Assembly: GCA_003167215.1 (NCBI GenBank)
Contig: PMTV01000057.1
Span: forward strand, 56,450-120,449
DNA from: Acidobacteriota bacterium
Lineage (GTDB): Bacteria > Acidobacteriota > Terriglobia > Acidiferrales > UBA7541
Length of the DNA: 64,000 bases
Direction of reading: 5' to 3'
The notes under the pieces are model-generated. The model saw nothing but the letters and a program-made list of their open reading frames with translations. It had not been told where the DNA came from and made no database searches. Positions within the stretch are counted from its first letter, which is position 1. Each line of letters begins with the position of its first letter. The position numbers were made by a program, and so were the translations under genes. This document shows positions 42,892-51,148 of this stretch, piece by piece.

Positions 42892-43929
42892 ATGCCCGGC
42901 GGCGCTGAAAAATCGACGCGCGTCGCAATCGTGGGCGCTTCTTCCCTGCGGGGCAAAGAGGTCAAGCTGGTCCTGGAAGACCGCAATTTTCCCGCGAGTG
43001 AAATTATCCTGCTGGATGAACCCGTCCTGGCTGGAACTTTGACGGAAGCAGGCGGCGAACCCACATTCATCCGCGCGCTCGACGAAGACAGCTTCGAAAA
43101 AGCAGGGCTCGCTTTTTTCGCGGGTAGCGCGCAGGACGCCGAACGGAATTGGCAGGTAGCGCAACGCTCGGGCGCGAGGGTGATTGATATGACGGGAGCG
43201 ATCGCCTCCACTGGGCGCGCCACCGCCTGGATTCCTTCGCTTGAGCCGGCGCTGCCCCGGCGAGCGGCTGCGGGTAACGGATCGGGAAAGTTGGCGCCAT
43301 ACTCTTCACCCGCGCCTGCGGTGATTATCACTTGCGCGCTCGCGGCGGGACTAGCGCAGTTTTCACCCGTCCGGGTTGCGGTGATGTTGTTTCCACCCGT
43401 TTCGGAGCGCGACCAGGCTGGTGTAGATGAACTCGAGAACCAGACCACCAATCTGCTTTCCTTTCGTCCGATCGAGAAACCTGTTTTCGATGCCCAAGTC
43501 GCGTTCAATTTGCTGGCTGGATATGGCGAGGAATGCAAACCTGCGTTGAAGGATTTGCGCGCGGCGATTGCGCGCGATGTGGCGACTTACTTAATGGGAC
43601 GAGCGCCTGTGCCGGCGATTCAACTGGTGCAAGCGCCGGTGTTTTATGGATACGCGTTTGCGTCTTATGCGGAATTCGGTTCGCCGCAGACTCCGGGGCA
43701 ACTCGAGAGCGCATTGAGAAATCTAGGAATGAAGGCGACGGCCCCGGATGAAGATGCGCCGAGCAACGTGAGCGTTGCGGGCGAGGGCGAAATTCAGATC
43801 GCGCGAATTGAAGCGGATCCGAGTGTTGCGAACGGTGTGTGGATCTGGGGCGCGGTTGACAATCTGCGCCTCGCGGCTGTGAATGCAGTGCAAATTGCGG
43901 AGGAATTACTTGAGCAGCCGACTTTGTAA
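42892..43929 (+). CDS. Aspartate-semialdehyde-dehydrogenase-like protein lacking catalytic residues
   Basis: 345 residues with the ASADH/Asd fold: an N-terminal Rossmann segment TRVAIVGASSLRGKEVKLVL, then FFAGSAQDAERNWQVAQRSG and VIDMTGAIAS. Where true Asd has the catalytic Cys in an NCST motif, here the corresponding region reads PAVIITCALAAGLAQF, and the usual GH catalytic block near PVFVGHS is PVFYGYAFASYAE (His replaced by Tyr). So it probably lacks dehydrogenase activity, as in the USG-1 type proteins of enterobacteria. It sits inside the psd-pssA-lptE-holA run and overlaps the lptE start by 20 bp, which suggests a structural or regulatory role; unknown. Confidence 0.82.
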   Translation: MPGGAEKSTRVAIVGASSLRGKEVKLVLEDRNFPASEIILLDEPVLAGTLTEAGGEPTFIRALDEDSFEKAGLAFFAGSAQDAERNWQVAQRSGARVIDMTGAIASTGRATAWIPSLEPALPRRAAAGNGSGKLAPYSSPAPAVIITCALAAGLAQFSPVRVAVMLFPPVSERDQAGVDELENQTTNLLSFRPIEKPVFDAQVAFNLLAGYGEECKPALKDLRAAIARDVATYLMGRAPVPAIQLVQAPVFYGYAFASYAEFGSPQTPGQLESALRNLGMKATAPDEDAPSNVSVAGEGEIQIARIEADPSVANGVWIWGAVDNLRLAAVNAVQIAEELLEQPTL

Positions 43930-44467
43930 CCAGACTGAGAGGGTAAAGCGGCTCAGTTCCCTGCTGGCTCTACTGGTTGCGGCATTGTCGGCGGTGGGAT
44001 GCGGCTATCACGTTGCCGGGCGTGCGGCTAATCTGCCGTCCGAATGGAAGACTATTGCGGTGCCTGCCTTCAAGAATGACACCACGCGTTACCGGATCGA
44101 GCAGCGGTTCACCGAAGCGGTAATCCGGCAATTTCTTCAACGCACAAAATACAGGATCGTTCAGAACACGGGAGACGCTGACGCTGTGTTGCACGGCGAA
44201 GTGTTGACGATTGAGACCAATCCCATGATCTTCAATGCGATCACCGGCCAGGTGACCATGATGCTCGTCACCGTGCACACCAAAGTGCTGCTGGTGGACA
44301 ATAAGACGCAAAAAGTGGTGTACAAAAATGACGATATCGTTTTTCGCGAGGAGTATCAAATTTCCACTGATGCGAGGGAGTTTTTTGAGGAGCAGGATCC
44401 CGCGCTCGAACGATTAGCTCGGGATCTCGCCGCCCAGCTTGTTTCCAACGTGGTGGAGACCTTTTGA
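43910..44467 (+). CDS. lptE: LPS-assembly lipoprotein LptE-like
   Basis: LptE plugs LptD to insert lipopolysaccharide in the outer membrane. 185 residues from TTG at 43910, chosen because GGAGG lies 6 nt upstream and the product then has a lipoprotein signal (RLSSLLALLVAALSAVGCGY, lipobox Cys about residue 29). The body shows AGRAANLPSEWKTIAVPAFK, NDTTRYRIEQRFTEAVIRQF, then DADAVLHGEVLTIETNPM, matching LptE. The gene overlaps the Asd-like gene by 20 bp and the holA start by 1 bp. No lptD is nearby. Confidence 0.88.
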   Translation: MSSRLCNQTERVKRLSSLLALLVAALSAVGCGYHVAGRAANLPSEWKTIAVPAFKNDTTRYRIEQRFTEAVIRQFLQRTKYRIVQNTGDADAVLHGEVLTIETNPMIFNAITGQVTMMLVTVHTKVLLVDNKTQKVVYKNDDIVFREEYQISTDAREFFEEQDPALERLARDLAAQLVSNVVETF

Positions 44468-45510
44468 TGGCCGACATTTCCGCGGAGAAGATAATCGAGC
44501 GCCTGAACGCGGGTAAACCCGTCGCCGCCATCGTTCTGTACGGCAGTGATACGTATCTGCGCGAGATGTGCCGCAACAAAATTATTGAGGCTTGCGTGCC
44601 GGAGGCGGCGCGCGAATGGGCGCTGGCGCGAATCGCCGTGCAACAAAGCGGCTGGGACGAAGTGTTGCAACGCGCGCAGACCATGCCGATGCTGGCGAAG
44701 CGGCAGGTGATTATCGTCGAAGGAGTGGAATCGCTGGAGAAAGCCGGCGAAAAAACGCGCGAAGAAGTTGTCGGCGCGCTAGAGAAGTATTTTGAATCGC
44801 CGGCGCCGTTTACGGTATTGGTGCTCGAAGCCGCGACCATGGACAAGCGCCAGAAATATTACAAGTTGCTCGCAGAACACGCGCTGATCGTGGAGTTGAC
44901 GATCGGCGGCGAGTCCGCCGCTTCACTCGCGGCACAAATGGCTATAGATTGCGGCGCCGAGATCGACCGCGATGCGGCGGCGCTGCTGGCAGACATTTTG
45001 AATAGCGAACCGTCGCGTATCCGCATGGAAATCGAGAAGCTTGCCACCTACGTTCAGAAAGGCGGGCGCATCACGCTGCAGGTCGTCGAAGAACTGGTGC
45101 TTGCGGCACGAAAGAATACGATTTGGCAACTGGCGGATATGCTGGCCACCCGCAAACGCGGCGCAGCGCTCGCGTTCCTGGATAGCCTGTTGCGCGAAGG
45201 CGAGCAACCCGCAGGACTGATTGGAGGGATCGCCTGGAGATACCGCAAGTTGATTGAAGCGCGCGACCTGCCCGCGGGGACGAGCGGATTTCAAGCCGCG
45301 CGCACGCTACAAATGAATCCCACCGCCGCTGAAACGGCGGTGCGGGAAGCCCATCGGATACCAAAAAAGGATCTGCTTGCGGGCCTGGTGGCGCTGGCGG
45401 AAGCTGACAACCAGTTGAAATTTTCAAATCCGAATCCGCGGGCGCTGATGGAATTTCTGATCGTGCAGTTGACTTCTTCCGAGGCGAAATCCGCCGGCTC
45501 CGCTGCATAG
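44467..45510 (+). CDS. holA: DNA polymerase III subunit delta
   Basis: Delta opens the sliding clamp in the clamp-loader complex. 347 residues from ATG at 44467, overlapping the lptE TGA by one base (TGATG). Typical features: PVAAIVLYGSDTYLREMCRN, RAQTMPMLAKRQVIIVEGVE, LEKYFESPAPFTVLVLEAAT, and LINREKP-like C-terminal region with LREGEQPAGLIGGIAWRYRK and LAEADNQLKFSNPNPRALME. The lptE-holA neighbourhood is well known in Proteobacteria and supports the lptE call. Confidence 0.94.
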   Translation: MADISAEKIIERLNAGKPVAAIVLYGSDTYLREMCRNKIIEACVPEAAREWALARIAVQQSGWDEVLQRAQTMPMLAKRQVIIVEGVESLEKAGEKTREEVVGALEKYFESPAPFTVLVLEAATMDKRQKYYKLLAEHALIVELTIGGESAASLAAQMAIDCGAEIDRDAAALLADILNSEPSRIRMEIEKLATYVQKGGRITLQVVEELVLAARKNTIWQLADMLATRKRGAALAFLDSLLREGEQPAGLIGGIAWRYRKLIEARDLPAGTSGFQAARTLQMNPTAAETAVREAHRIPKKDLLAGLVALAEADNQLKFSNPNPRALMEFLIVQLTSSEAKSAGSAA

Positions 45511-45525
45511 CAGACAAAACAAACC

Positions 45526-46035
45526 CTATTTTTTAGTTGCAAGAATCCCTTCAATTTGAGCGATGTGGTTGAGGTCGTGACCGGCGAACATGCGGACGAT
45601 GTGTTCAATCGTCTCCTGGCCACGCTCGGAGTGCATACCGTGGTGTTTCCACTGCTCCGGAGTGAGAGTTTTTAGCAAAGCGAGGTTTGTTTCGCGGACC
45701 ACGCGGAACTGCTCGAGTGCCTTGCGCGGGTCGCGCTTGTCGTAGTGCAGCGCGGTGACCCAGGAGTCCTGATCGAAGGCAGCTACGGGACATCCCGGAG
45801 CGCCCAGGATGAGCCGCATTCGCCAAGCCCCAGCGATTTCGGCATCAGCCAGGTGGACGACGATTTCCGCGATGGACCACTTGCCCGGCGCGGGACGCTT
45901 GCGTAATTTCGACGCGGTGGCACGGCCCAGGAGACGCCGGAGCTTCTTGGGAGTGGCGGCTTGGATCTTCAAAGGCTCTTGACCTTCGGTGTGGCCAACA
46001 ATGCGCTGAGTGTATTGCTGCGGCGTTTCATTCAT
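45526..46035 (-). CDS. DinB-family putative metal-dependent protein
   Basis: A 169-residue four-helix DinB-like protein. PGKWSIAEIVVHLADAEIAG and the C-terminal ETIEHIVRMFAGHDLNHIAQ supply the three His residues of the YfiT/DinB metal site. Family members act as thiol-dependent S-transferases (bacillithiol, mycothiol) or unknown metal enzymes; none can be specified here. Convergent with holA (15 bp apart). The ATG at 46035 has GGAGAAAA upstream. Confidence 0.9.
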   Translation of the reverse strand: MNETPQQYTQRIVGHTEGQEPLKIQAATPKKLRRLLGRATASKLRKRPAPGKWSIAEIVVHLADAEIAGAWRMRLILGAPGCPVAAFDQDSWVTALHYDKRDPRKALEQFRVVRETNLALLKTLTPEQWKHHGMHSERGQETIEHIVRMFAGHDLNHIAQIEGILATKK

Positions 46036-46353
46036 TTTTTCTCCTCGATGTCCAATCGCCCCGAAATGATTGTAATTCAGCGGCTCTCAAGGACAACATT
46101 GCAGTGAGGAGTTGCGGGGCGGCGTTCAACCAAATTGGCATGCATCGAGGTGAAGAGCTGAGAACCGAGTGGGACCGCGCGAAGACCGGAGGTGCCAAAA
46201 AGCTTATTTAAGGTTATGGAAACCAGGCTTGCGGAAGACGGCCCAGAGCAGGCGGCGCGGCTTAGAATTAAGAGAATGGTTTAGAGGCGTCCGGCACGCG
46301 AGAATTACCTCTCATGACGCATCGCTTGTTATGAATTAACTGAGGCGAGCTTT
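46036..46353. other. Divergent intergenic region
   Basis: 318 bp between the DinB-like gene and the J-domain gene, which diverge here, so it presumably holds both promoters. I see no strong promoter pair, repeat or hairpin in it and no convincing small gene. Confidence 0.4.
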
Positions 46354-47115
46354 GTGACCTTGAAAACGACTATTAGCCATGCGAAACCCGAAGAACGGGA
46401 GCTCGCGCGCAAACGCGAGGAACAGTCCACGCTTGAAATCGAATTAGCCGAGCGAGAATTGCGTTCGGCGAATCTCCGCGCTGAAATGGGCGCATTCGAA
46501 CGGCGCTATCTGCACTTTGTCGGATTGCGATACGCGGTACTCGACGACTTGAAAGCCGAGATCGCCGAACGTCTGGCCAGGGAACAACCCAAGAACGAGC
46601 GGCTCCAGCGGCTTGCGCGCATTGCGCGAGCCGGCGCGAACGAGACGAAGTCGAGCGCCGGTGAAAATACCAAGGACGAGCCGGCCGCCTTCGAATCTTC
46701 CGCGGAAATGAAACGGCTCTATCGTGAAGTCGCGAAGCGCGTTCACCCGGATCTGACCTCCGACCGGGAGGATCGCACCAAGCGCCAGCAATTAATGGCC
46801 GAAGCGAACGAGGCGTACGAGCGCGGAGATGAATCGAAGCTGCTGAGAATTCTGACTGAGTACGAATGCAGCCCGGAAGCTGTGCAGGGCGAAGGCGCCG
46901 GAGCCGAATTGATTCGGGTCATTCGACGAATCAGCCAGGCGCGCGGACGCCTTTCCGAGATCGAAGCGGAGATGCAAGAGCTTTTGCGCTCGGATCTGTA
47001 TCAATTAAAGTCGCGTCTGGATGAAGCGCAACAACATGGGCGCGACGTGCTGAAGGAAATGATCGAAAAAGTGGAAGAGCAGATCGCGCAAGCCAACCGC
47101 CGGCTGGAACGTTGA
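46354..47115 (+). CDS. J-domain protein with flanking coiled coils
   Basis: 253 residues from GTG at 46354. N-terminal half is a charged coiled coil (KREEQSTLEIELAERELRSA, YLHFVGLRYAVLDDLKAEIA). The J domain is at about residues 110-160: EMKRLYREVAKRVHPDLTSD with the diagnostic HPD tripeptide, then RTKRQQLMAEANEAYERGDE. The C-terminus is again coiled coil (RRISQARGRLSEIEAEMQEL, EEQIAQANRRLER). J domains stimulate the ATPase of DnaK-type chaperones. The adjacent beta-propeller gene (76 bp downstream) is likely its functional partner; the client is unknown. Not DnaJ itself: no Gly/Phe or zinc-finger region. Confidence 0.9.
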   Translation: MTLKTTISHAKPEERELARKREEQSTLEIELAERELRSANLRAEMGAFERRYLHFVGLRYAVLDDLKAEIAERLAREQPKNERLQRLARIARAGANETKSSAGENTKDEPAAFESSAEMKRLYREVAKRVHPDLTSDREDRTKRQQLMAEANEAYERGDESKLLRILTEYECSPEAVQGEGAGAELIRVIRRISQARGRLSEIEAEMQELLRSDLYQLKSRLDEAQQHGRDVLKEMIEKVEEQIAQANRRLER

Positions 47116-47191
47116 ACGTCAACCGCTCAGTGCGGACGAGCATCCGAACGAGATTTATGAAGACTGAAAACGCCGAAATGAGATTCTGCTA

Positions 47192-48355
47192 ATGGAAACA
47201 CGCGAGCGATCCGCCACGCGGGCGATTGTTCCGGCAGGCCAGCAGGGGCTTGCGGTGCGTTCCGCCGCGCTGGTAGCCCGCGGGCTTCGCGATCTAACCC
47301 GGGATTCCAACTGGATCGTTAAGAAAATATTTGCAGGCCACACTTCCTCTCTTGCGATTTCCAGTATGGGCCATGCGTGCTTCGTTTCGCGCCAGTTTCG
47401 GAGGGCCGGGGAGTACGGGACCGGAGATTTCGGCCAGCGCGTGGTTCTCTATGACATGGAAATGAACACACCGATGATTGCGCTTTCGGTGCCCAACGAG
47501 GCCGCCGTGGGAACGCAGGATTTGCCGGCCACATTCGCGTGGTCGCCGGGAGCGCGGTATCTGGTGGCTGCCTGGGGCGGGTGGCAATCCGCGCTACATT
47601 CCTTCGATTTGCACGGCAAAATGTTTTTGGGCACATTCGGAGAATTCGGAGTCATTCCACGGTGTCTGGTGTGGTCGGGTACCGAAAAATACTTTGTGGA
47701 AGCATGTTCGGGCGGCAAAGGCGCATCGTTGCGGCTGTGGCGGGTTCGGGATGATGGAATGTCGCCTAAAGGCCCGCTTTCCGGACAACCCACAAGCGAA
47801 CTCAGCGTACCGGGGTGGCTCGAACGGCAAACTTACGAATCTGAGTTCGGAGAGGAAGGGGCATTTGGCGGCTATGGACAGACTGCGTTCAGCCCGGATG
47901 AAAAGACGCTCGCCAGCGTGATCGAGATTCACGGAGACTGGGCCGACGATTCCATTGCGCTGCTCGCCGTTCCCACTCTGAAAAAGCAAAACGCTTTTCA
48001 GGCGCAGGGGCACATCACCGATCTTTCTTGGACGCATGACGGCCGAAAGATTATTTATTGCGCGGCGGGACAAGCCTATTCCCTCGCGGTCGAGACGATG
48101 AATTTCGAGCTGCTGCCATTCGGAGCGGAGTTGTGCGTTTGCCACCCTCATCTTCCGCTGTGCATATGCTACAGCTCGTGGCTAAAGAATTCGGCGAAGG
48201 GACGGCTGTTTCTGGTGGACCTGCACCGTATGGAAGTGCTCGATGAATACCCGGCGGAAGGCGTGGTGATTTTACGATGGAACGGCGAGGGATCGAAAGC
48301 GTACGCGGCCACGCAAAGCGGAATGGCGTATATTTACGAGCCTACGTTACTTTGA
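47192..48355 (+). CDS. Beta-propeller (WD40-like) protein
   Basis: A 387-residue cytoplasmic protein with repeated WD/propeller-like strands: GHTSSLAISSMGHACFVSRQ, FAWSPGARYLVAAWGGWQSA, LVWSGTEKYFVEACSGGKGA, TAFSPDEKTLASVIEIHGDW, DLSWTHDGRKIIYCAAGQAY, ILRWNGEGSKAYAATQSGMA. The repeat spacing of about 45-55 residues gives roughly six or seven blades. No enzymatic motif, no signal peptide. It follows the J-domain gene after 76 bp in the same direction, so a chaperone-scaffold pair is likely by context. The N-terminus (TRAIVPAGQQGLAVRSAALV) is not a blade. Confidence 0.85.
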   Translation: METRERSATRAIVPAGQQGLAVRSAALVARGLRDLTRDSNWIVKKIFAGHTSSLAISSMGHACFVSRQFRRAGEYGTGDFGQRVVLYDMEMNTPMIALSVPNEAAVGTQDLPATFAWSPGARYLVAAWGGWQSALHSFDLHGKMFLGTFGEFGVIPRCLVWSGTEKYFVEACSGGKGASLRLWRVRDDGMSPKGPLSGQPTSELSVPGWLERQTYESEFGEEGAFGGYGQTAFSPDEKTLASVIEIHGDWADDSIALLAVPTLKKQNAFQAQGHITDLSWTHDGRKIIYCAAGQAYSLAVETMNFELLPFGAELCVCHPHLPLCICYSSWLKNSAKGRLFLVDLHRMEVLDEYPAEGVVILRWNGEGSKAYAATQSGMAYIYEPTLL

Positions 48356-48393
48356 CCGAACAGTACGCAAGACGTCGGTCTCACACCGATTCA

Positions 48394-49515
48394 CTAGGCT
48401 AGCGGAAGATTCGCTGCGGGATCGAGCGTGCAATCTTCATGCTGACCCGACTGGAACCGCGGGTAGCCGGCTGCGGCAATCATCGCGGCATTATCGGTGG
48501 AGAGCGCCCGGCTTGGGAAAAACACCTCGAAGCCGTCGCGCTTTGCTTGGGCCTCAAAGGTCGCACGCAACTCGCGGTTTGCAGCCACGCCTCCGGAAAC
48601 AAAAATTGAGCGCACGCTATTCTTCCGAGCCGCCGCAATTGTGCGGGTTACGAGGTCATCCACGACAGCCCGCTGAAAGCTTGCCACCAGATCGAACGTG
48701 GCTGGCGTTGAAAGCTGCCGCAGGGCCTCGGCGGAGCGTTCGCCCCGCGCGAGAGCTTGCTCCCTCGCTGCAATCTCGGGCTGAAACTCAGGATGGCTGC
48801 GCAGATGGTAAAGCACGGCTGTCTTGATTCCGCTGAAGCTGAAGTCGTACACATTGCCTTTCATCTTCGGCACGCCAAATCGAATTGCTTTTGGGTTACC
48901 GTACGGAGCCAACTGGTCTACGACGGGACCGCCGGGATATCCGAGGGCAAGCATCCTGGCGATTTTGTCGTATGCTTCCCCGGCGGCATCATCGCGGGTG
49001 CCACCAATCCTCGCATAGGAAAAACGCCGTGCGCCGTTGGTTGAGTCCGACTCCACGCGATAGAGGACGGTATGGCCACCGGAAACGATCAGGCAGATAG
49101 CGGGCAGCGACGGCACATGGCCAGTTTCAGCCGCTTCGAGAAACACGGCGTGTACGTGACCCTCCAGGTGATTCACGGCAATGAGCGGCTTGTCGAGCGC
49201 GAGCGCGAGAGTTTTGCCGTACGTCACGCCTACCAGAAGCGCGCCAATCAGGCCGGGCCCGCGCGTGACAGCGATGGCGTCGAGATCAGTTAAAGAGATT
49301 CCTGCCTGCTTAACCGCCTCGCGCACGACCGGAACAATTTGGCGAAGATGTTCGCGCGAGGCAATCTCCGGGACAACGCCTCCAAAGTTTCGGTGAATCG
49401 CGATTTGCGAAGCGACGATATTGGAGAGAATGCGGCGGCCATCCGCTACTATCGCGGCGGCGGTCTCGTCGCAGGAGGACTCGATACCTAAGATGAGATT
49501 TTCTTGAAGGCTCAT
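48394..49515 (-). CDS. tsaD: tRNA N6-adenosine threonylcarbamoyltransferase TsaD
   Basis: Transfers the threonylcarbamoyl group to A37 of ANN-decoding tRNAs, working with TsaB (39803-40507). 373 residues. Motifs: LILGIESSCDETAAAIVADG at the N-terminus, the metal-binding HLEGHVHAVFLEA, LPAICLIVSGGHTVLYRVES, GEAYDKIARMLALGYPGGPV and VSGGVAANRELRATFEAQAK. ATG at 49515. Convergent with the propeller gene. Fully typical. Confidence 0.96.
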   Translation of the reverse strand: MSLQENLILGIESSCDETAAAIVADGRRILSNIVASQIAIHRNFGGVVPEIASREHLRQIVPVVREAVKQAGISLTDLDAIAVTRGPGLIGALLVGVTYGKTLALALDKPLIAVNHLEGHVHAVFLEAAETGHVPSLPAICLIVSGGHTVLYRVESDSTNGARRFSYARIGGTRDDAAGEAYDKIARMLALGYPGGPVVDQLAPYGNPKAIRFGVPKMKGNVYDFSFSGIKTAVLYHLRSHPEFQPEIAAREQALARGERSAEALRQLSTPATFDLVASFQRAVVDDLVTRTIAAARKNSVRSIFVSGGVAANRELRATFEAQAKRDGFEVFFPSRALSTDNAAMIAAAGYPRFQSGQHEDCTLDPAANLPLA

Positions 49516-49710
49516 GCGTTAGCGGTCCGACGCGCCGCCCTCAGTATGTTAGCACGCTGTATGACGGCGGTAACCCGCGCTCCACGCCGGGCGAAGCCTG
49601 CATTTTAGGAACCCCGGATCTTTCATTCATCCACTCTGGCGCCTCCACAGGATAAAATAAATTTCGCACGGCTTCCTTCTCCTCCTATACGATAGGAATA
49701 GCTGAGAGAA

Positions 49711-50613
49711 ATGGTGACCATGAGTTCACAACGAAAACGCGTTCGCAAAGCAGTTCTGCCGGTGGCGGGGCTGGGTACCAGGTTTCTGCCCGCCACAAAA
49801 GCGCTGCCGAAGGAAATGTTGCCGGTGGTCGATAAACCGCTGATTCAGTACGCGGTGGAGGAATGCATCGCTTCGGGGATCGAAAGTATTATTTTCGTGA
49901 CCGGGCGGCGCAAGAATGCAATCGAAGATCATTTCGACTCAGCACCGGAGCTGGAACGTTTTCTCGAAGAGAAAGGCAAATCGCGCGAAGCGGAAATGGT
50001 GCGCGAGATCAGCGGCGGTTTGCACTTCAGCTACACACGGCAATGCGAAGCGCGGGGGTTGGGCCATGCCGTGTTTTGCGCGCGCGAGCTCGTGGGCGAC
50101 GAGCCGTTTGCCGTGCTGCTCGGCGACGTAATCATGGACGGTGCCGTTCCCGCGACGCGCTCCCTGATGGAAGTGTGGGATGCCACGGGCCAGGGCGCTA
50201 TCGCAGTGGAGGAAGTCGAGAGAGCGCGGGTTCACCTTTACGGCATCATCGCGGCGAGTCCGGGGAATCAGCCGCGCTGGGGCGACCGGCTTTTGCGCGT
50301 GAACGATCTAGTAGAAAAGCCGCACGCGGATAAGGCTCCGTCGAACCTTGGTGTGACAGGACGTTATGTGCTGCCGCCGGAAATTTTCGATTATCTGGAA
50401 AAAGTGGAAGCGGGAACGGGCGGCGAGATTCAGCTTACCGATGCGCTGAAGGAGTTGGCGCGCGGGCCGGGACTGTGGGCGCACATTTACGAAGGGAAAA
50501 CACACGACGCCGGCGACAAGCTTGGTTTTCTGAAGGCTAACGTGGAGTTCGCGTTGAAGAATCCGAAACTCGGCCCCGATTTTCGGGAATATCTCCGCGG
50601 GCTGAAGCTGTAG
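49711..50613 (+). CDS. galU: UTP-glucose-1-phosphate uridylyltransferase
   Basis: Makes UDP-glucose, a precursor of cell-surface polysaccharides. 300 residues, with the nucleotidyltransferase signature VLPVAGLGTRFLPATKALPK, EMLPVVDKPLIQYAVEECIA and IEDHFD, and GDVIMDGAVPATRSLMEVWD. The first ATG (49711) is used; an ATG three codons later (MSSQRKR) is equally possible. A CTATACGAT box precedes it by about 20 bp. Standard GalU length and order of motifs. Confidence 0.96.
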   Translation: MVTMSSQRKRVRKAVLPVAGLGTRFLPATKALPKEMLPVVDKPLIQYAVEECIASGIESIIFVTGRRKNAIEDHFDSAPELERFLEEKGKSREAEMVREISGGLHFSYTRQCEARGLGHAVFCARELVGDEPFAVLLGDVIMDGAVPATRSLMEVWDATGQGAIAVEEVERARVHLYGIIAASPGNQPRWGDRLLRVNDLVEKPHADKAPSNLGVTGRYVLPPEIFDYLEKVEAGTGGEIQLTDALKELARGPGLWAHIYEGKTHDAGDKLGFLKANVEFALKNPKLGPDFREYLRGLKL

Positions 50614-50627
50614 GCACTCTGGATCGG

Positions 50628-51011
50628 CTATTTCTTCCTTTTAGTTCCCTTCTCCGAAGAAGATTTCGAGTCAGTGGATTTAGACTCGGACGATTTAGAA
50701 TCGCTGGGCTTCGATTCGCTGGATTTTGATTCGCTGGATTTTGAATCATTGGACTTTGATTCGGCGGACTTTTCTTCGGACTTCGATGAGGCGCCGTCGC
50801 CGGACTTTTCTCCAGAGGCGGGGGAGGAGTTTTTCTTGCCGTAATCCGTCACGTACCAGCCCGAGCCTTTGAACTGGATGGCGGCCTTGGAAAGCATGCG
50901 CCGAGCTTTCGCGCCGCACTTTGGGCATTTCTTCGTCTCCGAGGCGGTATGGCCTTCGATTTTTTCGAACTGGTGGCCACACTTCTCGCACTTATATTCG
51001 TATAAAGGCAA
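50628..51011 (-). CDS. FmdB-type zinc-ribbon protein with Ser/Lys-rich repetitive tail
   Basis: 127 residues from TTG at 51011, preceded by GGGGGGAG 7 nt upstream. The N-terminal 45 residues are the FmdB zinc ribbon: PLYEYKCEKCGHQFEKIEG, then ETKKCPKCGAKARRMLSKAA, with two CxxC pairs. After a short link (IQFKGSGWYVTDYGKK) comes a roughly 65-residue tail of repeated SKSSES / SKPSDS / SKSTDS units ending EKGTKRKK. FmdB proteins are of unknown role, possibly regulatory. The tail is encoded by near-perfect short tandem repeats (about 50680-50760), prone to slippage. Confidence 0.88.
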   Translation of the reverse strand: MPLYEYKCEKCGHQFEKIEGHTASETKKCPKCGAKARRMLSKAAIQFKGSGWYVTDYGKKNSSPASGEKSGDGASSKSEEKSAESKSNDSKSSESKSSESKPSDSKSSESKSTDSKSSSEKGTKRKK

Positions 51012-51148
51012 TGATGAACTCCCCCCGACGATGACCCAGTACAAAATAGTAGCATGCCTTTCGCGCTTCGTGCGGGCGCAACGAGTGCACATGGCGCCGT
51101 GTGTTAGACTGTCGATTCGCTGCTCAACGCCAAGCGCATGACTCATCG

